From Jannaschia seohaensis (GTDB lineage: Bacteria > Pseudomonadota > Alphaproteobacteria > Rhodobacterales > Rhodobacteraceae), in the NCBI RefSeq assembly GCF_900116765.1, contig NZ_UETC01000006.1, positions 62,001 to 126,000 of the forward strand: 64,000 nt of DNA. The letters run 5' to 3'. The translations under genes and the position numbers were made by a program. Below are positions 9,533 to 19,434 of this stretch, in pieces. The stretch's first letter is position 1, and each line of letters opens with the position of its first letter. A model generated the notes under the pieces. It worked only from the letters and a program-made list of their open reading frames with translations. It was not told the DNA's origin and made no database searches.

Positions 9533-10435
9533 TCAGCCCAGCGGATCCGGCGCCGGGTTGGCGCCGCAAACCAGCACCGCGACCGGACCTTTCGGCACCC
9601 AGGCCCCACAGAGCAGCCCCGCCAACGCGCAGGCGCCCGCCGGCTCGACCAGCTGCCGCGCCTCCTGCCAGAGGACGCGCTGTGCCTCCAGAATGGCGTC
9701 GTCCGGCACCGTGACGCTGTCGATGCCCTGGGCCAGATCGAAGCAGATCGAGCCGATCCGCTTGGCCCCCAGCGCGTTGGCGCCCACGCCGGAGACGTCC
9801 ACATCCACCGGTGCCCCGGCCTTGAGCGCCGCGTTCAGCGCGCAGGTCTGCTCGGGCTCCACCGCCACCACGCGGCGGGCCCCGCCCCACCAGGCCAGCG
9901 CACCGGCGATCAGCCCGCCGCCACCCACGGCGATCAGCACGTCCTCGGCGTCGAGCCCCTGGGCGTCCCACTCGGCAAAGCAGGTCCCCTGCCCTGCTAC
10001 TGTCGGGACCGCGTCATAGGCGTGGATCTGCATCGCGCCGGTCGCCGCTTCATGGGCGCGGGCCGCCTCCATCGCGTCGGCATAGAGGCCGGGGACAACG
10101 TGGCAGGTGGCGCCGGTCCGCTCGATCAGCGCGATCTTGGCGGGACCGGCCACCTCCGGGACGAAGATATGCGCCGGATGGCCCAGGCTGGCCGCCGCAT
10201 AGGCCACCGCCGCGCCGTGGTTGCCGCCGGAGGCCGCGACCACTCCCGCCGCCGGCACCTCGGTGGAGAGCAGCGTGTTGAAAGCTCCCCGCGCCTTGAA
10301 GCTGCCGGTATGCTGGATCTGCTCCAGCTTCAGCGACACCTCGTGCCCAGCCAGCGTCAGTTTCGTCACGGGCGTTACCCGCGCATGACCGGCGATGCGC
10401 GCGCGCGCGGCCTTGATCTCGTTGCGCCAGTCCAT
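9533..10435 (-). CDS. PLP-dependent threonine/serine dehydratase-like enzyme
   Basis: 300 residues of fold-type II PLP enzymes. K47 in HTGSFKARGA is the Schiff-base lysine, ASGGNHGAA is the asparagine loop, and VGGGGLIAGAL is the glycine-rich phosphate-binding loop. It has no C-terminal regulatory (ACT-like) domain, so it resembles catabolic threonine or serine dehydratases or serine racemases rather than biosynthetic IlvA. The frame is open further upstream, but family similarity begins at MDWRNEIKAA, so that ATG is used. It is divergent from the LOG-family gene, with about 100 bp between the starts. Confidence 0.85.
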   Translation of the reverse strand: MDWRNEIKAARARIAGHARVTPVTKLTLAGHEVSLKLEQIQHTGSFKARGAFNTLLSTEVPAAGVVAASGGNHGAAVAYAAASLGHPAHIFVPEVAGPAKIALIERTGATCHVVPGLYADAMEAARAHEAATGAMQIHAYDAVPTVAGQGTCFAEWDAQGLDAEDVLIAVGGGGLIAGALAWWGGARRVVAVEPEQTCALNAALKAGAPVDVDVSGVGANALGAKRIGSICFDLAQGIDSVTVPDDAILEAQRVLWQEARQLVEPAGACALAGLLCGAWVPKGPVAVLVCGANPAPDPLG

Positions 10436-10535
10436 TCTGTTCCCCTTCGATCTGCCCCCGGGCGGGCCTTTGCGGTTCGACATCCCCGCGCGGCGCGTTA
10501 CACCCGGCAAACCCGATGGATGCAAGGACGCCTCG

Positions 10536-11384
10536 ATGACCGAACACGACCGCCGCCACCCGATGCGCCATGCCCGTGAGGACGTGGAGACGAGCGTCGG
10601 CGTCCCCTCCACCCCGCAAAGCCGGTCGCCCTCCTATCGCCTGGCCTTCGCCGACGAGGATTTTCTCTGCCGGGAGGAGCTGCGCCCCGTCCGCCTGCAA
10701 CTGGAACTCCTGAAAACCACGCTGCTGATGGACGAGGCCAACATCGTCTCGACCGTCGTGCTGTTCGGCGGCGCGCGCATCCCCCGACCGGAGACCCGCG
10801 ACACGGCCCGCACGGAGACGCTGCGCGGCCTGGCCGACCAATACGAGGAGGCGCGCCGCTTCGCCCGGCTGGTCACCGAGAAATCGCTGGCCGAGACCGG
10901 GGGCACCGAGAACGTCATCGTCACCGGCGGCGGGCCGGGCGTGATGGAGGCGGGCAACCGGGGCGCCGCCGAGGCGGGGGGCCGGTCGATCGGGCTCAAT
11001 ATCGTGCTGCCGCACGAGCAGGCGCCGAACGAATACGTGACGCCCGAACTCGCCTTTAACTTCCACTACTTCGCCGTCCGCAAGATGCACTTTCTGGTGC
11101 GCGCGGCGGCGGTCTGCGTATTCCCCGGCGGCTTCGGCACGCTGGACGAGCTTTTCGAGTCGCTGACCCTGATCCAGACGGGCCGGATGGAGCGGGTGCC
11201 CTTCCTGCTCTTCGGCGAGACGTTCTGGCGCCGCATCATCGACTGGGAGGCGCTGCGCGATGCGGGCACGATCGGAGATGACGACCTGGACCTGTTCCGC
11301 TTCGTCGAGACCGCCGAGGATGCGATGGCAACGATGGCAGAATGGCACCTGCCGCGCACGCGACGCGAGGCGCTGCACCGCTGA
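10536..11384 (+). CDS. LOG-family protein (possible nucleotide 5'-monophosphate phosphohydrolase)
   Basis: 282 residues. The Rossmann-like core carries the LOG/lysine-decarboxylase-like motifs VTGGGPGVMEAGNRGA and VFPGGFGTLDE, which in characterised members bind nucleotide phosphate and hydrolyse cytokinin or nucleotide 5'-monophosphates to free base plus ribose-5-phosphate. The ATG at 10536 has AAGGA seven bases upstream; the frame is open before it without similarity. The ~70-residue N-terminal extension is the longer form seen in many proteobacteria. The substrate is not shown by sequence. Confidence 0.85.
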   Translation: MTEHDRRHPMRHAREDVETSVGVPSTPQSRSPSYRLAFADEDFLCREELRPVRLQLELLKTTLLMDEANIVSTVVLFGGARIPRPETRDTARTETLRGLADQYEEARRFARLVTEKSLAETGGTENVIVTGGGPGVMEAGNRGAAEAGGRSIGLNIVLPHEQAPNEYVTPELAFNFHYFAVRKMHFLVRAAAVCVFPGGFGTLDELFESLTLIQTGRMERVPFLLFGETFWRRIIDWEALRDAGTIGDDDLDLFRFVETAEDAMATMAEWHLPRTRREALHR

Positions 11385-11416
11385 CCGGGAGGGCGCGCCC
11401 CGGGCTGGCGAAGGAA

Positions 11417-11441
11417 CATGAGTATTTGTGAACCCGTGATG
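11417..11441 (-). repeat. Intergenic repeat, family A
   Basis: On the minus strand this reads CATCACGGGTTCACAAATAC and then TCATG, nearly identical to the copies at 1509-1533 and 38959-38983. It lies just after the LOG-family gene. The remaining 180 bp up to the Lrp-like gene show no gene or clear hairpin. Confidence 0.6.
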
Positions 11442-11625
11442 AGGCCAGATGCGCCACGATCCCGCGGCCCCGCAGATTGCCGACCGCCCCCCGCGAGGGC
11501 CGATCCGGTCCGAGAGCCGCGAACCGCGGCTTGCTCGAAACATCTCGGGGGCGCGGGGGCCAGCCGGCCGCGTCCCCGAGACCGTCATCCGGCGCGCGCC
11601 AGTCTGGCCGTCTGGACCGGTGCTT

Positions 11626-11862
11626 TCAGAACGTCCGGAAGGTCAGCGTCGTGAGCGTCCGCTCGATCCCCTCGATGTCGAGCAGGTTGTCGTTGATATA
11701 GAGCCCCACATCCTTGTCCTTCGGGATGTAGAGCTTGACCAGCAGGTCGTATTCCCCGCTGGTCGAATAGAGTTCGGAATGGATCTCCCGCAGGGCGATG
11801 GCCTCCGCGACCTTGTAGGCGGTGGCGGGCTTGCAGCGGATCTGGACGAAGACGCAGTTCAT
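11626..11862 (-). CDS. Stand-alone Lrp/AsnC ligand-binding (RAM) domain protein
   Basis: 78 residues from MNCVFVQIRC to LTTLTFRTF, with AAGGAG seven bases before the ATG. It aligns with the C-terminal RAM domain of Lrp/AsnC regulators (the segment SGEYDLLVKLYIPKD is typical) but has no helix-turn-helix. Such demi-AsnC proteins form oligomers that bind amino acids; they may modulate full-length Lrp proteins or act alone. The gene lies 77 bp downstream of the GlxA-type regulator, on the same strand. Direct DNA binding is unlikely. Confidence 0.85.
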   Translation of the reverse strand: MNCVFVQIRCKPATAYKVAEAIALREIHSELYSTSGEYDLLVKLYIPKDKDVGLYINDNLLDIEGIERTLTTLTFRTF

Positions 11863-11939
11863 GGGCGGGCTCCTTGATTGCCCTCGTTCTACCCATGCCC
11901 CAGGGCGGCAGGCCAGAGCGGATCGGCCCCCAACTTGCC

Positions 11940-12977
11940 TTAGCGCGCCGACAGGAACCGCGCCCCGGAGAAGCGGCGGCGATACTCCGCCGGACTGAGC
12001 CCCGTCATCTTTCGGAACAGCCGGCGGAAGGCGCGGGCATCGGCGTAGCCGACCGCCTCGGCGATGGCGTCCACGCTCTGCTCCTCGCGTTCGAGGCATT
12101 GCTTGGCCTCCTCCACCCGCAGCGATTGCAGGTAGTCCTTGGGGCTGTAGCCGGTCGCGGCCCGGAAGCGGCGGTCGAAGCTGCGGCGCGGCAGGCCGGA
12201 ACGCGCGATCATGCGGGGGACCGCATCGGCCTCGCGATAGCCATCCGCGAGCCAGGCCTGACAGTCCTGAATCACCGCGTCCTCGCTCGCCAGCCGCCGC
12301 ATCGGCGCCGCGTAATGGCGTTGCCCGTCCGGCTTGGGGTCGACGCAGTAGAAGCGCGCCGACCGCGCCGCGTGTTCGGGCCCGAGATAGCGCGCGATCA
12401 GATAGAGCGCGAGATCCTGCCAGGAGGCCATCCCGCCGGACATCACGATGGAGTCGCCCTGGCCTGCGAAAGCGAGGGTGCGTTCGGGGCAGAACACGAC
12501 CTCGGGATAGCGCTCCGCGAAAAGCTCGGCCATGGACCAATGGGCGGTCGCCTCCTCCCCGTCCAAGAGGCCCGCATCGGCCAGCAGCGCCGAGCCTGAG
12601 CACGCGGTCGCCAGACGGGCGCCCGCCGCGTGGCGGCGCAGGATCCAGTCGATCTCCGGCCCGAGCACGTCGCGCGGGAGCGTCGCCACCCCGATACGAA
12701 AGTTGGGAATGCAGACGATCTCGGCATCGTCGGCCTCCTCGAGGCTGGCATCGGGCATCACCGGAACGCCGCTGATGCAGCGGAAGGGCGCGGTGTCGCG
12801 GGCGACGATCCGGACCCGTGTCATCGGCGGGCTGGGCGTGCCTTCGGTCAGGTAGGACCAGGCGGTGCCGACCGAGGTCAGCAGGTCGAACAAGCCGTAG
12901 AGGATCGCGCCCCGGCAACTATCGGCGGCCAGGACGTCGATACGGAGCGGGTCGGCTTCGAAATCGCGCAGGACCAT
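11940..12977 (-). CDS. GlxA-family AraC-type transcriptional regulator
   Basis: 345 residues. The N-terminal half is a DJ-1/PfpI-like amidotransferase fold (residues about 12-200) with LATACSGSALLADAGLLDG around the nucleophile-elbow cysteine. The C-terminal half is an AraC double helix-turn-helix, with SLRVEEAKQCLE and MTGLSPAEYRRRF at its end. Characterised relatives (GlxA, CdhR, ArgR-type) control catabolism of quaternary amines or amino acids. GGAGG lies eight bases before the ATG. It is divergent from the methyltransferase at 13099 and upstream of the RAM-domain gene. Its regulon cannot be told. Confidence 0.9.
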   Translation of the reverse strand: MVLRDFEADPLRIDVLAADSCRGAILYGLFDLLTSVGTAWSYLTEGTPSPPMTRVRIVARDTAPFRCISGVPVMPDASLEEADDAEIVCIPNFRIGVATLPRDVLGPEIDWILRRHAAGARLATACSGSALLADAGLLDGEEATAHWSMAELFAERYPEVVFCPERTLAFAGQGDSIVMSGGMASWQDLALYLIARYLGPEHAARSARFYCVDPKPDGQRHYAAPMRRLASEDAVIQDCQAWLADGYREADAVPRMIARSGLPRRSFDRRFRAATGYSPKDYLQSLRVEEAKQCLEREEQSVDAIAEAVGYADARAFRRLFRKMTGLSPAEYRRRFSGARFLSAR

Positions 12978-13098
12978 GGGCGAGACCTCCGCTGGGCGCC
13001 GATGGCCGAACCGGTCCGTTTCTGGCCAGCCCGGCCCTGATGCGCGGTGAGTTCGCCCCCCATCCTGGACCGGTCAGGCAATGCTTGCGAGGAAAATC

Positions 13099-13908
13099 AT
13101 GACATATCACGCATTCAAGACCGCCGAGAAGGACGGCTGGGGGGCGCGGGCCTCAGGCTATAACGCATCGACCGGTCTGGTGACGACGGGCGCGATCCCG
13201 ACTTTGCTGGCGATGGCCGAAGCGGTCCCCGGCCGGCGCGTGCTGGACCTGTGCTGCGGCACGGGCCGCGCCGCGGGCGCGGCGGCGGCCTTGGGCGCCG
13301 AGGCCGAGGGGATCGACATCTCGGAGGGCATGGTCACTACCGCGCAAGCCGCCTTCCCCGGCGTGCCCTTCGCTGTCGGGGACGCCGAGGCGATCCCGCG
13401 GCCCGGCGGGGCCTATGACGCGGTGATCTGTTCCTTCGGCGTGATGCATGCCAGCGATCCCGCCGCCATGTTCGCGGAGATGGCCCGTGTCCTGCGGCCG
13501 GGCGGGCGCGTGGCGCTCAGCCATTGGGTTGGACCGCCCGCCTCGCCGCTTTTCCGCATCGTCTTCGGCACGATGCGGGAACACGCCGATATGAGCCTCG
13601 TTCCCCCGTCCCCGCCGCCCTTCGCGCTGTCCTCGGTCGAGGCGATGGGGGATGCGCTGGAGGCCGCGGGCTTCGAGAGCGTCATGGCGGCCGAACTGCC
13701 CCTGGTCTTCGAGGCGCCCGAGGGCGCGTTCGCGGCGCGGTTCCGGCAATTCGCCGTCAGGGCGGCGGTCATCCTCGACGCGCAGCCCAAGCCCGTCCTG
13801 GACGAGATCGAGACAGCCTGGGAGGCGCAGATGGCGGCGTTCCTGTCGGACGGGGTCTACCGCATCCCGATGCCGGCCCTGGCCTTCTCCGCCACGCGGC
13901 GGGGCTGA
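13099..13908 (+). CDS. SAM-dependent class I methyltransferase
   Basis: 269 residues from MTYHAFKTAEKDGW, with AGGA five bases before the ATG. Motif I is VLDLCCGTGRAAG (around residues 48-60), an acidic residue at GIDISEGM binds the ribose, and FGVMHASDP plus RVLRPGGRVALSHW are typical of UbiE/Methyltransf_11 proteins. The acceptor is unknown. It is divergently placed from the GlxA-type regulator, which may control it. Confidence 0.85.
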   Translation: MTYHAFKTAEKDGWGARASGYNASTGLVTTGAIPTLLAMAEAVPGRRVLDLCCGTGRAAGAAAALGAEAEGIDISEGMVTTAQAAFPGVPFAVGDAEAIPRPGGAYDAVICSFGVMHASDPAAMFAEMARVLRPGGRVALSHWVGPPASPLFRIVFGTMREHADMSLVPPSPPPFALSSVEAMGDALEAAGFESVMAAELPLVFEAPEGAFAARFRQFAVRAAVILDAQPKPVLDEIETAWEAQMAAFLSDGVYRIPMPALAFSATRRG

Positions 13909-13931
13909 CCGGTCGGAGCGCAAAAGAAAAG

Positions 13932-13955
13932 GGGCGCGGCCCGCCGGCCGCGCCC
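13932..13955 (-). terminator. Rho-independent terminator (minus-strand katG remnant)
   Basis: A perfect 10-bp stem, GGGCGCGGCC with GGCCGCGCCC, closes a CGCC loop. Read on the minus strand it is followed by a T-rich tail (complement of CAAAAGAAAAG), which fits termination of transcripts coming from katG. On the plus strand it may also end the methyltransferase transcript. Confidence 0.7.
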
Positions 13956-13977
13956 TCTATCTCGCCTGTCTCGCGCG

Positions 13978-15461
<1,484 letters not shown>

Positions 15462-15508
15462 CGACACCCCTGCCGCCGGGGTCCCTGGGCACGAGAACGG
15501 AGGCAGCG

Positions 15509-16690
15509 ATGCAGGACAGCTACGACGTGATCATCGTGGGCGGCGCGATGATGGGTTCCTCGGCGGCGTGGTGGCTGACCGAGCTGGGCTTCGACGGCTC
15601 GATCCTCGTGGTCGAGCGCGACCCGAGCTATGCCAAGGCCGCGACCACCCACACCAATTCCTGCATCCGGCAGCAATTCTCCGAGCCGCTGAACATCCGT
15701 ATCTCCCAGTTCGCCGCCGAGTTCATCGAGGACCTGCCCGCCCGCACGGGCGACCCCGCCGCGCCCGACCTCAAGATCCGCGATTTCGGCTATCTCTACC
15801 TCGCGGACACGCATGCCTTCGCCGAGGTCCTCCGCCAGAACGCGGCCGTGCAACACGCCTGCGGCACGCCCACCGCGCTGATGACGCCCGAGGAGATCGC
15901 TGCCGCCTATCCGTTCTACGACCTGGAGGGCATCCTGCTGGGGTCGCATAACCGCCAGGCCGAAGGGCTCTGGGACGGGCAGGCCGTGTTCGACACCTGG
16001 CGCCGGGGGGCGCGCAAGCGCGGCGTCACCTATCTGGCGGACGAGGTGACCGCGCTGGAGGTGGCGGGCGGCCGCGTCACGGCCGTGCAGCTCGCCTCCG
16101 GGACCCGAGTCTCCTGCGGCGCGCTGGTCAACGCCGCGGGCACCCGCGGCGCTACGGTCGCCGCCATGGCGGGCCTCGCCCTGCCAATCGAGCCGCGCCG
16201 CCGCTACAGCTGGATCTTCCGCGCCGAGCAGCCGCTCGACCGAGACCTGCCGCTGACGATCGACCCGTCCGGCGTGCATGTGCGCGAAAATGGCGGCGGC
16301 ACCTATCTGGCCGGCGGCCACCCCGATCCGGACCCCGCGGCCGATCCCGACGACTTCTCGATGGATCACAGCTTCTGGCTGGATCACGCTTGGCCGATCA
16401 TCGCCACGCGCATCCCCGCCTTCGAGTCGGTGAAGGTGATCGCCGAATGGGTCGGCCAATACGACTACAACACCTTCGACCAGAACGCGGTGATCGGCCC
16501 CCATCCGGAGGTCACGAATTTCCACTTCATGAACGGCTTCTCCGGCCATGGGCTTCAGCAATCGCCCGGCATGGGCCGCGCCATGGCCGAAATGCTGATC
16601 CACGGCGAATATCGCAGCCTCGACCTCGCGCCGTTCGGCTATGACCGTCTCGTCGCCAACGCCCCCATCCTGGAGCGGGCGGTCATCTGA
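15509..16690 (+). CDS. FAD-dependent oxidoreductase (DAO family)
   Basis: 393 residues from MQDSYDVIIVGG, with GGAGG five bases before the ATG. The N-terminal dinucleotide-binding motif VIIVGGAMMGSSAAWWL leads into a D-amino-acid oxidase/glycine oxidase/FOXRED1-type fold, ending with the FAD-binding FHFMNGFSGHGLQQSPGMG. Family members oxidise N-methylated or D-amino acids, or sarcosine-like amines, in the cytosol or at the membrane. No substrate can be assigned. A cytochrome c lipoprotein gene follows 65 bp downstream on the same strand, but an electron-transfer link is speculative. Confidence 0.88.
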   Translation: MQDSYDVIIVGGAMMGSSAAWWLTELGFDGSILVVERDPSYAKAATTHTNSCIRQQFSEPLNIRISQFAAEFIEDLPARTGDPAAPDLKIRDFGYLYLADTHAFAEVLRQNAAVQHACGTPTALMTPEEIAAAYPFYDLEGILLGSHNRQAEGLWDGQAVFDTWRRGARKRGVTYLADEVTALEVAGGRVTAVQLASGTRVSCGALVNAAGTRGATVAAMAGLALPIEPRRRYSWIFRAEQPLDRDLPLTIDPSGVHVRENGGGTYLAGGHPDPDPAADPDDFSMDHSFWLDHAWPIIATRIPAFESVKVIAEWVGQYDYNTFDQNAVIGPHPEVTNFHFMNGFSGHGLQQSPGMGRAMAEMLIHGEYRSLDLAPFGYDRLVANAPILERAVI

Positions 16691-16755
16691 CCGGGATCGA
16701 CTCGGATCCGACCCGCACCGTCCACCGTCTCGCCCATCCAACGAAAGGCCCTGCC

Positions 16756-17124
16756 ATGCGCCCTCTCGCCCTTTTGCTCCTGCTCGCCGCCTGCCAACCG
16801 CACCCGCCGACGGAAGCGGAGGTCGATGCGACCCGCGGCGCGGCGCTCTTCGCGCGCGACTGCTCCGATTGCCATGGGGCGGACGGGACCGGCGTGGTCG
16901 GACCGGACCTGACCGGGCTCGGCCAGGGCGATGCCTTTCCCACGGTGCGGGTCATGGCGCAGATCGACGGGCTCGGACGCCATGGCGACCCGGACGCGGT
17001 GATGCCGGAATTCGGCGCGGGCGACATGGGCGACACGGTGATCGTCGAGGAGGACGGGATCGGCACGCCGATCCCCGCGGACCTGCTGGCGCTCGCGACC
17101 TATCTGCGCACCATCCAGCGATAG
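16756..17124 (+). CDS. Class I cytochrome c lipoprotein
   Basis: 122 residues. The N-terminus MRPLALLLLLAAC is a short lipoprotein signal with a lipobox LAAC, so the mature protein should be anchored to a membrane facing the periplasm. A single haem c site CSDCH is near residues 36-40, with a likely axial Met in VMPEFG near residue 95. The size and GPDLTGLG segment fit small mono-haem cytochromes of the SoxX/cytochrome c5 type. Its C-terminal codons overlap the end of a minus-strand small gene. Confidence 0.85.
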   Translation: MRPLALLLLLAACQPHPPTEAEVDATRGAALFARDCSDCHGADGTGVVGPDLTGLGQGDAFPTVRVMAQIDGLGRHGDPDAVMPEFGAGDMGDTVIVEEDGIGTPIPADLLALATYLRTIQR

Positions 17125-17451
17125 ACCGCCTGACGCCGGGCCGAGCCCAGCCCCGCCAGCGCAAAGACAGAAAGCGTCAGGGCCAGCGGGCTGAGCCGGT
17201 CGACCCTGTCCTGGGCGGCAGCCTGCCGGATCGAGCGCGTCCCGCCCAGCGCAGCCAGCTTTACCTCCGGGGCCGCGCCGAGCACCCGCGCGACGGAGGG
17301 GACGGGATCGCGCATGACGAGCGGCAGCGCGCTCATCTCGGCCCCACCGCGGAGCGCCATCGGTGGCTCCGGCGACGGACGGCACCGCGAAGGCTGGCGC
17401 AGCGGCAAGGGCAATCAGGACGACCAGCGCCACACCTTTGAGATCGGCCAA
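17100..17451 (-). pseudogene. Small secreted/membrane protein with an apparent frameshift
   Basis: On the minus strand a TTG (17449-17451) preceded by GGAGG opens a clear signal peptide, ADLKGVALVVLIALAAAPAF A, continuing VPSVAGATDG. One base out of register, near 17360, a second frame carries on through RGGAEMSALPLVMRDPVPSV and on to LSPLALTLSVFALAGLGSAR, ending RWMVRR at 17100. The C-terminal part looks like one membrane helix with a basic tail. A single-base indel joining the two would give about 115 residues. Alternatively the downstream part alone (ATG at 17336, 78 residues) is the gene. No family recognised. Confidence 0.45.
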
Positions 17452-17623
17452 CGGCGCCTCCGTGATTGACACATCCGCGCAGGCTGCGCCCGGTTCTGGC
17501 CCAAACCATGCCCTTCCCGAGGCGTGGCCAAGGCAAGCGCCCCGCAATCCTCTGGACATTCGGCCCCGCAGCCCGTACCGGCGGCCCCTTGCGGCCCGCT
17601 CCGGGCCCCGGAAGGCACGCCCT

Positions 17624-19312
17624 ATGAAACGCATCCTCGCCGACGCACTCGCCCAGCGCGGCTACGACACGCTGACCCCGGTGCAGCAGGCGGTGACGGA
17701 CCCCACGCTGAAGACGGCGGATCTGCTGGTCTCGGCCCAGACCGGGTCGGGCAAGACGCTGGGCTTCGGCCTCGCCATCGCGCCCACGCTGCTGGGCGAG
17801 GCCGAGACCTGGGACGCCCCCGCCGCGCCCCTGGCCCTGATCGTGGCACCAACTCGGGAGCTGGCGCTTCAGGTCCGGCGGGAGCTGGCCTGGCTCTATG
17901 ACGGCGCCGCGCTGGCCGGGGCCGTCGGCGGCATGGATATGCGGGACGAACGCCGGGCGCTCGCGCGCGGCGCCCATGTGGTCGTGGCCACGCCCGGCCG
18001 CCTGGCCGACCACATCCGGCGCGGGACCATCGACCTCTCGGCCATCCGCGCCGTGGTGCTGGACGAGGCCGACGAGATGCTGGACCTCGGCTTCCGCGAG
18101 GATCTGGAGTTCATCCTCGCCGCCTGTCCCGCCGAGCGCCGTACGCTGCTCTTCTCCGCCACCGTGCCGCCCGCGATCGAGCGGCTCGCCCAGACCTTCC
18201 AGCGCGACGCCCAACGCATCCAGGTCGCCGCCGCCGAGCGCCAGCATGCCGACATCACCTATCTCGCCCATGAGGTCACCTCGGGCGAGGTCGAGGCGGC
18301 GGTCGTCAACGTACTCCGCTATCACGAGAGCACCGGCGCCATCGTCTTCTGCAACACGAGGGCCGCGGTGAACCGGCTCGCGGCGCGGCTGACCAACCGC
18401 GGCTTTCCGGTCGTGGCCCTCTCCGGCGAGCTGAGCCAGGCGGAACGGGGCCACGCCCTGCAAGCGATGCGCGATGGCCGCGCCCGGGTCTGCGTCGCGA
18501 CCGACGTGGCGGCGCGCGGCATCGACCTGCCGGGCCTCGACCTCGTGATCCATGCGGAACTGCCCACCGGCTCCGACACGCTGCTGCACCGCTCGGGCCG
18601 CACCGGCCGGGCCGGGCGTAAGGGCATGGCGGTGCTGATCGTGCCCCCCTCGGCCCGGCGCAAGGCGCACCGCCTGCTGGGCTGGGCCAAGCTCAGCGCC
18701 GACTGGACCCCGCCCCCCTCCGCCGATGCCGTGCGCGCGCGCGACCGCGACCGCCTGCTCGAGGATCCCATCTGGTGGGAGGAGGAGGGCGCCGATCCCC
18801 AGACCGTCGCCGACCTCACCGCCCGCTTCACCCCAGAGCAACTGGCCCGCACGCTGCTCAAGATGCGCGCCGAACGGCTGACCGCGCCCGAGGACCTGAC
18901 CGAGCCCGCCGCGCCCCGCGCCCCCAGCGAATTCGGACCCTCCCGCTGGTTCGAGCTCGACGCGGGCCGGCACAAGCGCATGGATCCCAAGCGCATCCTC
19001 GCCATCGTCTGCAAAGGCGGCGGCGTCACCCGCGACGATGTCGGCGCGATCCGCATCGCGCCCCATGCCAGCTTCGTCCAGATCCGCGAGGATGCCGCCG
19101 ACAGCTTCTTCGCCGCGACCGGCGGCGCCTTGTCCGACGGCATCCGCATCCGTCCCGCGGAAGCGCCGCCCCAGGCGCCGAAACCGAAGGGTAAGAGCAA
19201 GGGGCCTCAGAAAGCAAACAAGCCGATGAAGCCCAAGCCCCCCCGCCCTGCCGGCGGCAAAGGCCCCGAGAAACGCGCGAAACACGCCAAGCCCAAGCCG
19301 ACGAAGAACTGA
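17624..19312 (+). CDS. DEAD-box ATP-dependent RNA helicase
   Basis: 562 residues. Motifs in order: AQTGSGKT (38-45), PTREL (76-80), TPGR, DEAD (147-150), SAT, ARGIDLP and HRSGRTGRAG. The C-terminal part includes a DbpA-like RNA-binding fold (about residues 440-515, from RILAIVCKGGGVTRDDVGAI) and ends in a Lys/Pro-rich tail. This architecture matches DeaD/DbpA-type helicases that act on structured rRNA during ribosome assembly or cold stress. The frame extends upstream, but family similarity begins at MKRILADALA. The 170 bp to its left hold no other recognisable gene. Confidence 0.92.
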   Translation: MKRILADALAQRGYDTLTPVQQAVTDPTLKTADLLVSAQTGSGKTLGFGLAIAPTLLGEAETWDAPAAPLALIVAPTRELALQVRRELAWLYDGAALAGAVGGMDMRDERRALARGAHVVVATPGRLADHIRRGTIDLSAIRAVVLDEADEMLDLGFREDLEFILAACPAERRTLLFSATVPPAIERLAQTFQRDAQRIQVAAAERQHADITYLAHEVTSGEVEAAVVNVLRYHESTGAIVFCNTRAAVNRLAARLTNRGFPVVALSGELSQAERGHALQAMRDGRARVCVATDVAARGIDLPGLDLVIHAELPTGSDTLLHRSGRTGRAGRKGMAVLIVPPSARRKAHRLLGWAKLSADWTPPPSADAVRARDRDRLLEDPIWWEEEGADPQTVADLTARFTPEQLARTLLKMRAERLTAPEDLTEPAAPRAPSEFGPSRWFELDAGRHKRMDPKRILAIVCKGGGVTRDDVGAIRIAPHASFVQIREDAADSFFAATGGALSDGIRIRPAEAPPQAPKPKGKSKGPQKANKPMKPKPPRPAGGKGPEKRAKHAKPKPTKN

Positions 19313-19320
19313 GCCCCTCT

Positions 19321-19342
19321 TTCTTCCCTGCCTAAATATCCC
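19321..19342 (+). repeat. Intergenic repeat, family B
   Basis: TTCTTCCCTGCCTAAATATC followed by CCC lies nine bases after the helicase stop. It is nearly identical to the reverse complement of 20492-20513 and resembles 40491-40515. Similar TTCTTC...AAATA.CCCC elements are familiar in Rhodobacteraceae intergenic DNA. Confidence 0.6.
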
Positions 19343-19434
19343 CGCCGGAGGCATCCGACCGGCCGGCCGGGCACCACCCCGCTCCAAAGGGCCTGCCCCC
19401 CGGAGCGCAGCGCCGGGCCACCGTCTGCGCCCCC

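Noticed and set aside
17333-19387. Long minus-strand frame opposite the DEAD-box helicase
   Set aside because: It mirrors the helicase codons; no domain or signal is visible, while the plus strand has every helicase motif.
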